From: CAZAGD01 sp049699975
GTDB lineage: Bacteria; Desulfobacterota; SM23-61
Reading direction: 5' to 3'
DNA length: 11,968 nucleotides
NCBI GenBank assembly: GCA_049699975.1
Contig: JBNAWB010000107.1
Location: 1-11,968 of the forward strand
Notes under the pieces: generated by a model
Databases searched by the model: none
The model's input: only the letters and a program-made list of their open reading frames with translations
Told to the model about the DNA's origin: nothing
Translations under genes and position numbers: made by a program
Part shown: piece by piece, positions 6,865 through 11,968 of the stretch
Numbering within the stretch: position 1 is the stretch's first letter
How the letters are laid out: each line of letters opens with the position of its first letter

Positions 6865-8128
6865 TGTTTTCTGCTAAGCCGAAAATCTTACGGAATAGCT
6901 CAATATTAAACTTTCCTTGCTCTTGATTGTTTTGACTCTTTAAAAAAGTAATGGGCTGATGGATGATTTTGTTTATGATAGATTGGGTCAAGAGATCTAT
7001 TATTTCGCGCTCTTCGGCCGATGTATTCCGCAGCAAAGAAAGGGTGCGGCTAATTTCTTCCTGGCGAACTTTCTCCAAACGTTGGCGCAGATCTAAAATC
7101 GTGGGCACCACTTCTAAGCTCTTTAACCATTTTTGGAAAGACTCCTGCCCTTGCTGGATAATATTTTCGGCTTTAGCGATCTCTTTCTTTCGTTCCTCCT
7201 TATTTTCTTCGACCACGTTTTGGAGATCATCTATATCATACACATAGATATTATCGATTTCGTTAAGTTGGGGATCTATGTCCCGGGGAACGGCAATATC
7301 GATAAAGAACATAGGCCGATGGCGCCGAGCTCGAATAAGGGGCTGAACTTGGTCTTTTTGGACAATGTAGTGGCTGGAGCCCGTGGAGCTTATAATAATA
7401 TCCACTTCTTTGAGTTGGGCAGGAAATTCGTTAAAGGGTATTGGTCGCCCATGTAATTCGGCAGCCAGTTCTTCAGCCCGCGCATAAGTCCGGTTAGTAA
7501 CCAAGATCTCTTTAATTCCTTGACTGAGTAAATTCTTGGCGGCTAATTCCGACATCTCCCCGGCCCCAATGAGTAAAGCCTTTTTATCTCTTAAATCGCC
7601 CATTATCTTTTTAGCCAATTCGACGGCGGCATAACTAACGGACACAGCTTGGTTGGCAATTTTAGTCTCGGTGCGTACCCGCTTGGCTACAAAAAAGGCT
7701 CGATGAAAAAGTTTGTTCAAAATCAATTTAGCCGTTTTATTTTCCACGGCTAAACGGTAGGCTTCCTTCACCTGGCCTAATATCTGCGGTTCGCCGATGA
7801 TCATCGAATCCAGACTGGAGGCTACCCGGAAAACATGTTTAACTGCCTCAGCATTTTTAAGCTTATATAAATAGTGATCTAATTCCGCCATGGAAAGCTG
7901 AGCTAAGCCAGCTAAAAATTTTATTAATTCTTGCTCCCCTACTCCTTGATTTATAACTGCAATTACCTCTACTCTATTACAAGTTGAAATTATAGTTCCT
8001 TCTTGCACATCAGGTAAGCTAACCAATTTCCTTAAGTAATCGCTGAGCAAGCCTTTAGGAACAGAAAACTTTTCTCGAATTTCCACGGGAGCAGTTTTAT
8101 GACTTATGCCCATTATGACAATTTCCAT
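6794..8128 (-). CDS. hemA: glutamyl-tRNA reductase
   Basis: It reduces glutamyl-tRNA(Glu) with NADPH to glutamate-1-semialdehyde, the first committed step of the C5 route to 5-aminolevulinate. The 444-aa protein has GISHKTAPVEIREKFS (7-22), STCNRVEV with catalytic Cys50, KHVFRVASSLDSMIIGEPQI (97-116), the nucleotide-binding LIGAGEMSELAAKNL (186-200) and NRTYARAEELAAEL. Family members usually end soon after an LF..IFGL-like segment; here about 25 further polar residues follow, and most of them lie in the overlap with hemC. It begins 23 bp after ccsA with no strong ribosome binding site. In many bacteria HemA is the regulated step of the pathway. HemL, the next enzyme, is not in the window. Confidence 0.96.
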   Translation of the reverse strand: MEIVIMGISHKTAPVEIREKFSVPKGLLSDYLRKLVSLPDVQEGTIISTCNRVEVIAVINQGVGEQELIKFLAGLAQLSMAELDHYLYKLKNAEAVKHVFRVASSLDSMIIGEPQILGQVKEAYRLAVENKTAKLILNKLFHRAFFVAKRVRTETKIANQAVSVSYAAVELAKKIMGDLRDKKALLIGAGEMSELAAKNLLSQGIKEILVTNRTYARAEELAAELHGRPIPFNEFPAQLKEVDIIISSTGSSHYIVQKDQVQPLIRARRHRPMFFIDIAVPRDIDPQLNEIDNIYVYDIDDLQNVVEENKEERKKEIAKAENIIQQGQESFQKWLKSLEVVPTILDLRQRLEKVRQEEISRTLSLLRNTSAEEREIIDLLTQSIINKIIHQPITFLKSQNNQEQGKFNIELFRKIFGLAENNDQAVSQDSPSGHKRKSLGLKSG

Positions 8129-8151
8129 TACTTATGCCCGCTAAAAACTTT

Positions 8152-8967
8152 CTAATTGTAGGCGTGCAGCCCGGTAAGTAATAAATTCACCCCCAAAAAA
8201 GTGAAGACCACTGAAGCAAAACCAATAATGGCTAAAAGGGCTGCTTTGCGCCCCCGCCAGCCTATGGTCAAGCGACTATGGAGCAAGGCCGCATATACGA
8301 ACCAGGTAATCAGCGACCAGGTTTCCTTCGGATCCCAACTCCAATAGGCACCCCAGGCGCTCTGCGCCCAGACTGAACCACTAATTATGCCCAAAGTCAT
8401 TAATGGAAATCCCCAGGTTAGACATCGGTAATTTATTTCATCTAATACTTTCAAGGAGGGCAGACGCCGGTAAACCGAGCCTATTTTTTTCGCTTTTATT
8501 TGTCCTTCTTGAAGTAGATACATTATCCCAATGGCAAAAGCCACGGCAAATAAAGCATTGCCCAAGAAAGCCAGCGTAACATGGATGGGCAGCCATAAAC
8601 TCTGTAAAGCCGGAGGCAAAGGTAAAATTTCGCGGGGGAAAATAGAAGCCAATAAAATCATGATGATGGCTATGGGAGAAACAAAAGCCGCCAGAACCTC
8701 TACCCGATATTTCATTTGCATAATGAGATAAACCGCTATGATCGCCCAGGCAAAAAAGGAAAGGGCTTCGTGCAGATTAGTTATCGGCGTGTAACCAGCT
8801 TCTAAATACCGAGAAACCAACGCGCTGGTGTGCATTAGGAAGCCTAGGCCTATGGCCAAACTACTTATCCAAGATAAAGGTTTTTTGAAGGTGATTAAAT
8901 AAGCTAAAGCCGCCCCCATGCCGATGAGGTATATGATCACAGCCGTTTCAAAAAAAATAAGGTTCAT
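8152..8967 (-). CDS. ccsA: cytochrome c biogenesis protein CcsA/ResC (system II)
   Basis: This polytopic membrane protein of 271 aa has several hydrophobic segments: ~5-27, 33-52, 67-84, 90-110, 128-152, 187-203, 214-230 and 243-266. The tryptophan-rich heme-handling motif WGAYWSWDPKETWS (205-218) is intact, and histidines H46, H66, H129, H230 and H268 lie in or next to membrane segments, suitable as heme ligands. With CcsB/ResB it exports heme and attaches it to CXXCH motifs of apocytochromes. CcsB/ResB is not encoded nearby. A ccsA-like gene next to hemA is a recurring arrangement in anaerobes with many cytochromes. Its ATG overlaps the sirC stop as ATGA, preceded by TAGGAAA. Confidence 0.92.
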   Translation of the reverse strand: MNLIFFETAVIIYLIGMGAALAYLITFKKPLSWISSLAIGLGFLMHTSALVSRYLEAGYTPITNLHEALSFFAWAIIAVYLIMQMKYRVEVLAAFVSPIAIIMILLASIFPREILPLPPALQSLWLPIHVTLAFLGNALFAVAFAIGIMYLLQEGQIKAKKIGSVYRRLPSLKVLDEINYRCLTWGFPLMTLGIISGSVWAQSAWGAYWSWDPKETWSLITWFVYAALLHSRLTIGWRGRKAALLAIIGFASVVFTFLGVNLLLTGLHAYN

Positions 8968-9626
8968 TTTCCTATTCCCAATTTTTTTAAAGAAAAGTCA
9001 TTCCCTAAGATAGATTGCAAATGCCTTTCCCACTCTCTCCTCTTTTTTTGGCGGATTAAATCTAAAGATCTTTCTCCAACTAAAAGACTAAATATCCTCT
9101 GTCGCTGGCGGCTGTCTATTTTTTGAGAGAACAGCCATTTACGTAACCTTCCCAGAAATTTTCCTAAATAAGCATATTCAGGACCTAAAACTTTTTCTAA
9201 TTTTTGGCGGAGAAAGCGAGCTAAGGCCGGGCTTCTTCCCGAAGTGGAGATGGCCAGGGTTATTTCACCTTTTTTTACCAAAGCAGGAACGATGAAACTG
9301 CTGTGTTTGGGGTCATCGACTACATTAACCAGAATTTTTTGCTCCTCCGCCTGCTGATAAATTTTTTCATTCACCGCATGATCATTGGTAGCGGCAATAA
9401 CTAAATATGCTTTTTTCATGTCGGTAGATCGAAAATGACGTAAATGGCCGATAATCTTACCTTGCTCTTTTAACTTTGCTAATTTTTGGGTCCAGCGCGG
9501 GCTTATAACTTTGACCACAGCTCCAGCGCGCAACAATCCTTGCACTTTACGTTCGGCTACCCGGCCTCCTCCTACCACTATACAAAGTTTCCCCTGCAGA
9601 TTGAGAAAAACAGGATAATATTTCAT
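8964..9626 (-). CDS. sirC: precorrin-2 dehydrogenase (sirohydrochlorin synthase), possibly with ferrochelatase activity
   Basis: It oxidises precorrin-2 to sirohydrochlorin with NAD; some relatives (Met8p, CysG N-terminal part) also insert iron. With the start at 9626 the protein is 220 aa, the usual length. It shows YYPVFLNLQGKLCIVVGGGRVAERK with the Rossmann GGGRVA, AATNDHAVNEKI, VVDDPKHSSFIVPALVKKG with the conserved Asp pair, and ISTSGRSPALARFLR, followed by a helical C-terminal tail. The frame is open 42 codons further upstream (to 9752), but that part lies wholly within hisH and does not resemble the family, whereas ATG 9626 forms an ATGA overlap with the hisH stop. Whether it also chelates iron cannot be read from motifs; no CbiX/CbiK gene is in the window. 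Confidence 0.93.
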   Translation of the reverse strand: MKYYPVFLNLQGKLCIVVGGGRVAERKVQGLLRAGAVVKVISPRWTQKLAKLKEQGKIIGHLRHFRSTDMKKAYLVIAATNDHAVNEKIYQQAEEQKILVNVVDDPKHSSFIVPALVKKGEITLAISTSGRSPALARFLRQKLEKVLGPEYAYLGKFLGRLRKWLFSQKIDSRQRQRIFSLLVGERSLDLIRQKKRREWERHLQSILGNDFSLKKLGIGK

Positions 9627-10234
9627 TGATAAACTAAATGCCCAAAGTTTTTTATAATTTGGAGGCCCGCAGTTTGGCTTTTTTCTGGATGAAATTGGAG
9701 GGCGAATAAATTTCCCCAGGCGATAGCGGAAGTAAATTCCAATCCATACCAAGCAGTAGCCGCCACTATTTCCTCGTTTTCGGGAACAGGGTAATAAGAA
9801 TGGACGAAATAAAAATACGCCCCATCCGCCAAGCCTTCAAAAATGGGTACTTGCTTCTTTATCTTAATGGTATTCCAGCCTATATGCGGAATTTTTAGAT
9901 TGGCCTCCCTAAAGCGTACTACCCGACCTGGGAAAATAGACAATCCCCGCTGCCACCCAAACTCCTCGCTTCCCGCAAAGAGTAACTGCAAGCCCAGGCA
10001 TATTCCTAAAAATGGCTTTCCTTTTTCAATAAATTCTACAATGGGCTTGATTAAATTTAAATTTTCCAGATTCTCCATGGCTTTTTTAAAAGCGCCCACT
10101 CCAGGTACTACTAAACCATCAGCCTGCCGCAATTCTTCGGCCCTCTGAGTTACTAAGGCGGGAAAACCTGCTTTCTCGAAGGCCTTATGCACACTGCGCA
10201 GGTTACCCATTCCATAATCGACTATGGCAATCAT
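9623..10234 (-). CDS. hisH: imidazole glycerol phosphate synthase, glutamine amidotransferase subunit
   Basis: HisH hydrolyses glutamine and passes ammonia to HisF to form imidazole glycerol phosphate and AICAR. The 203-aa class-I amidotransferase is complete: IVDYGMGNLRSV at the start, VVPGVGAF, the nucleophile elbow GICLGLQLLF with Cys79, HIGWN, YFVHSYY and ALQFHPEKSQ with the His182/Glu184 pair. It starts in an ATGA overlap with the hisB stop, preceded by AAGGGTAGGT, and ends in an ATGA overlap with sirC. HisF, its obligate partner, and HisA are not next to it, which is unusual since hisH-hisA-hisF often stay together. Confidence 0.96.
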   Translation of the reverse strand: MIAIVDYGMGNLRSVHKAFEKAGFPALVTQRAEELRQADGLVVPGVGAFKKAMENLENLNLIKPIVEFIEKGKPFLGICLGLQLLFAGSEEFGWQRGLSIFPGRVVRFREANLKIPHIGWNTIKIKKQVPIFEGLADGAYFYFVHSYYPVPENEEIVAATAWYGLEFTSAIAWGNLFALQFHPEKSQTAGLQIIKNFGHLVYQ

Positions 10235-10818
10235 AACCTACCCTTAGTTGAAGGAACCCCTTTAATCTTTTCATCTTTATCCACGGCCTGCCGTAAAGCG
10301 CGCCCCAAAGCTTTAAACAATCCTTCCACCATATGATGGCTGTTGCTTCCATACGCTACATGGGCATGGATCGTAATAGCGGCATTATTTGCCAGGGCCT
10401 GAAAAAATTCTTTTACTAATTCTGTATCAAAGCTTCCAATTTTCCTGCGCCGCAACGGTAGCTGATAAACTAAACCGGGACGTCCGGAAATATCTATGTG
10501 CACAGAAGCTAAGCTTTCATCCATAGGAATAAACGCCGAACCATAGCGCCTAATACCAGCCTTATCCCCTAAGGCCTCTTTCAAGGCTTTTCCCAAACAA
10601 ATGCCTATATCTTCTACGGTATGGTGATCATCAACCGGGGTATCCCCCCGCGCAAAAATATTAAGGTCAATGAGGCTATGCGCTGCTAAGAGGCTAAGCA
10701 TGTGATCAAAAAAAGAAATGGAAGTAGAAATTTTGTGCTTCCCTGAACCCTCCAAATTAAGATCAACTTTGACCCTGGTCTCCTTTGTTTCCCGGGTTAT
10801 GCTTGCTTTTCTCTTCAT
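10231..10818 (-). CDS. hisB: imidazoleglycerol-phosphate dehydratase
   Basis: This manganese enzyme dehydrates imidazole glycerol phosphate to imidazole acetol phosphate, directly after HisH-HisF in histidine synthesis. It is 195 aa, the monofunctional form without a phosphatase domain. Metal-binding motifs are intact: FFDHMLSLLAAHS (37-49), DDHHTVEDIGICLGKAL and the repeat-related SNSHHMVEGLFKALGRALRQ, with PSTKGRL at the C terminus. The start has AAGGGGA 3 nt upstream and follows the amidohydrolase stop by 13 bp. It is the second gene of the operon and is coupled to hisH by an ATGA overlap. Confidence 0.97.
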   Translation of the reverse strand: MKRKASITRETKETRVKVDLNLEGSGKHKISTSISFFDHMLSLLAAHSLIDLNIFARGDTPVDDHHTVEDIGICLGKALKEALGDKAGIRRYGSAFIPMDESLASVHIDISGRPGLVYQLPLRRRKIGSFDTELVKEFFQALANNAAITIHAHVAYGSNSHHMVEGLFKALGRALRQAVDKDEKIKGVPSTKGRL

Positions 10819-10831
10819 TTTCCCCTTCTTT

Positions 10832-11662
10832 TTAGATTCTTAGAATCTTGGCGGCATTACCACCCAAAATTTTTTCTTTGGTTTCTTCTCTGATAGGCAA
10901 AGAGCGAATTGTCTCTATATTTTTACGGATTCCTGGGACTCCTGGCCAATCAGAGCCAAAAAGGATTTTATGAGCATTTTTTTCCAGATCAGGAAAATAT
11001 TTTAAAAGATTTTGCGGAGGCAGACCGGCAATTTCCATATAGACCTGGGGGTGGAGCTGGGCCAAGAAAAAAGCCGGTTCATACCAGAATCCTCGGCCAC
11101 TGTGGACCTGAATCAAAGTTAGTTCTGGAAAATCTACAGCCACATCATCCAGCAAAACCGGATCGCCATATTTGAGGCGGGCACCCCGAAATATAGATGA
11201 GCCTGTGTGCACCATCACTGGAATTTTTAATTCCTGCGCTTTGGCATATAAGGGATAGAGCAGGCGATCATTTGGATAGAATTGTTGGTAAGTGGGGTAT
11301 AATTTAAGGCCCTTCATCCCCAAATCATGGACACATTTTTCTAACTCTTCTTCCAAACGACTGCTCAGGTAAGGATTCAAATTGGCAAAAGGAATTAGTT
11401 CTTTTTTCCCTTGGCAAAATTTAGCCACAAACTCATTACTCACCATCCCCGTGGTAATCGGGCTGAGTTCAGCTAAAATTACGGCATAGTCTACTCCGTT
11501 TTCCTGGAGCAAATCCACTAAAGCCGCGGGATCCATCCGCCCATTCCTATCCACCACTTTCTCCGCCCCTGATCCTTTGCCGTAATTTTGAAAAAACTCC
11601 ATGACCCAAGGTTTCATATCTCCGAGATTCCCTATATGCACGTGAAAATCTATTATGGGCAT
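10832..11662 (-). CDS. metal-dependent amidohydrolase, amidohydrolase-2 (ACMSD-like) family
   Basis: This 276-aa TIM-barrel hydrolase or decarboxylase has unknown substrate. Visible metal-site residues are FHVH (H7, H9) at the first strand, VHTGSS with H152, QVHSGRG with H187 and FGSDWPG with Asp238, the ligand pattern of the Amidohydro_2 group. GMKGLKLYP (115-123) supplies the usual lysine region. Members of this group include amino-carboxymuconate-semialdehyde decarboxylase, gamma-resorcylate decarboxylase and many uncharacterised hydrolases, so neither hydrolysis nor decarboxylation can be chosen. No signal peptide is seen. It is first in the operon, with AAGGA 5 nt before the ATG and a promoter candidate at 11726-11698. 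Nothing links it directly to histidine or heme synthesis; it may act on a metabolite of either or be a passenger. Confidence 0.88.
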   Translation of the reverse strand: MPIIDFHVHIGNLGDMKPWVMEFFQNYGKGSGAEKVVDRNGRMDPAALVDLLQENGVDYAVILAELSPITTGMVSNEFVAKFCQGKKELIPFANLNPYLSSRLEEELEKCVHDLGMKGLKLYPTYQQFYPNDRLLYPLYAKAQELKIPVMVHTGSSIFRGARLKYGDPVLLDDVAVDFPELTLIQVHSGRGFWYEPAFFLAQLHPQVYMEIAGLPPQNLLKYFPDLEKNAHKILFGSDWPGVPGIRKNIETIRSLPIREETKEKILGGNAAKILRI

Positions 11663-11697
11663 AAAATTCCTTTTTGGTTTTCTCTTTTTATGAAATT

Positions 11698-11726
11698 AAA
11701 ATACCATTCTTTAGGCATTAAATCAA
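11698..11726 (-). promoter_or_regulatory. candidate sigma-70 promoter of the ten-gene operon
   Basis: On the minus strand TTGATT (11726-11721), a 17-bp spacer and TATTTT (11703-11698) give an acceptable -35/-10 pair. Transcription would start near 11691, leaving a ~29-nt leader with the AAGGA ribosome binding site of the amidohydrolase gene. It is the only promoter-like pair I found directly upstream of the operon. Each hexamer matches the consensus at four of six positions. Confidence 0.45.
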
Positions 11727-11837
11727 GAAAGGAGGATTTTTAAAGTGCTTTATCTATTGCTCTTCCCCTTCTCCTCTCCCCTATTTTGCTTCCTTTTCTC
11801 TCCTCTTTTCTAAAGAGGGTTTGGGGGAGATTAAGCA
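11727..11837. other. C/T-rich tract with small hairpin upstream of the operon
   Basis: The plus strand is strongly pyrimidine-rich from about 11748 to 11810. CCTCTTT (11802-11808) and AAAGAGG (11812-11818) form a 7-bp stem with a 3-nt loop. TCTCCCC (11775-11781) and GGGGAGA (11824-11830) could form an outer stem. No U-run follows in either direction. A plus-strand AGAAAGGAGG (11726-11735) precedes a 22-codon frame (GTG at 11745, stop at 11811-11813); see findings. Confidence 0.35.
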
Positions 11838-11917
11838 AATTAGGCAGAAATTAAAAAGTGCTTGCCGATCAACTAAAAAGCCTGACCGTCGATCACTTTT
11901 TAAATTTCAGCTTAATT
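11838..11917. repeat. palindromic repeat copy B (~80-bp MITE-like family)
   Basis: A long near-palindrome: the outer arms 11838-11860 and 11894-11917 are reverse complements at about 21 of 24 positions, including the perfect 10-bp core TTAAAAAGTG (11851-11860) with CACTTTTTAA (11894-11903). Inside, GCCGATCA (left) and TGACCGTC (right) pair with two mismatches around the A-rich centre CTAAAAAG. The right arm CTGACCGTCGATCACTTTT is nearly the reverse complement of the left arm of copy A. Flanking genes are unaffected. Confidence 0.8.
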
Positions 11918-11968
11918 CAGGCGAGAAATATTAAAACTGTTAGACGGTCAGTTAAAAAGACTGACCGT
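11914..11968. repeat. palindromic repeat copy C, cut by the right edge
   Basis: It starts where copy B ends (shared AATT), with a left arm that follows copy B in the same order (AATTCAGGCGAGAAAT, then TTAAAAC). Its core is a perfect hairpin: ACGGTCAGT (11944-11952) with ACTGACCGT (11960-11968) around TAAAAAG. The right arm lies beyond the window. The offset from copy B is about 76 bp, so B and C are tandem copies. Confidence 0.75.

Noticed and set aside
9627..9752. Upstream extension of sirC by 42 codons
   Set aside because: The extension lies wholly inside hisH and does not resemble the family; the ATG at 9626 makes the usual ATGA overlap and the normal family length.
11838..11968. Possible CRISPR array at the right edge
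   Set aside because: The repeated units are whole ~80-bp palindromes that abut each other; there are no uniform spacers and a related copy stands alone at the other end of the window.

Overview
This window is almost entirely a single leftward (minus-strand) gene block from a bacterium of moderate, slightly AT-rich base composition. I infer an anaerobe or microaerophile. The tetrapyrrole genes encode enzymes of the siroheme-dependent (Ahb) heme route (CobA-HemD fusion, SirC, two radical-SAM enzymes of the AhbC and AhbD type), which is known from sulfate reducers, other anaerobic bacteria and archaea. There is no protoporphyrin-route gene (hemE/F/N/G/H or hemQ) here. CcsA and HemA of bacterial type argue against an archaeon. 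The TPR protein recalls proteins of Desulfobacterota, Nitrospirota and related uncultured phyla, but I cannot fix the phylum from sequence alone.

Layout, read in the direction of transcription (right to left). Positions 11968-11838 hold tandem ~80-bp palindromic repeats. Positions 11837-11663 hold a C/T-rich tract, a plausible sigma-70 promoter and a ribosome binding site. Ten tightly packed genes follow: amidohydrolase (11662-10832), hisB (10818-10231), hisH (10234-9623), sirC (9626-8964), ccsA (8967-8152), hemA (8128-6794), hemC (6864-5926), cobA-hemD (5929-4400), ahbC-type radical SAM (4383-3187) and ahbD-type radical SAM (3221-2121). Four junctions are ATGA stop/start overlaps, two are longer overlaps and three are gaps of 13-23 bp, so this is very probably one operon. 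A ~610-bp non-coding gap follows, holding one short dispersed palindrome. Then comes a separately initiated TPR-protein gene (1510-353) and a left margin with another copy of the ~80-bp palindrome lying inside a possible partial ORF.

How the genes work together. HemA begins C5 tetrapyrrole synthesis from glutamyl-tRNA. HemC and the HemD half of the fusion make hydroxymethylbilane and uroporphyrinogen III. The CobA half and SirC turn this into precorrin-2 and sirohydrochlorin (siroheme after iron insertion). AhbC and AhbD act on later intermediates to give heme. CcsA is a membrane component that handles heme for c-type cytochrome attachment, so the operon joins heme synthesis to cytochrome c assembly. 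HemL, HemB, AhbA/AhbB, a CbiX/CbiK-type chelatase and CcsB/ResB are not in the window and must be elsewhere if the route is complete. Two histidine genes (hisB, hisH) and a metal-dependent amidohydrolase head the operon with no obvious biochemical link to heme.

The least ordinary element is the ~80-bp palindromic repeat family present at both window edges (23-101, 11838-11917, 11914-11968+), which looks like a MITE or large intergenic palindrome. I saw no tRNA, rRNA, CRISPR array, riboswitch, transposase or convincing intrinsic terminator.
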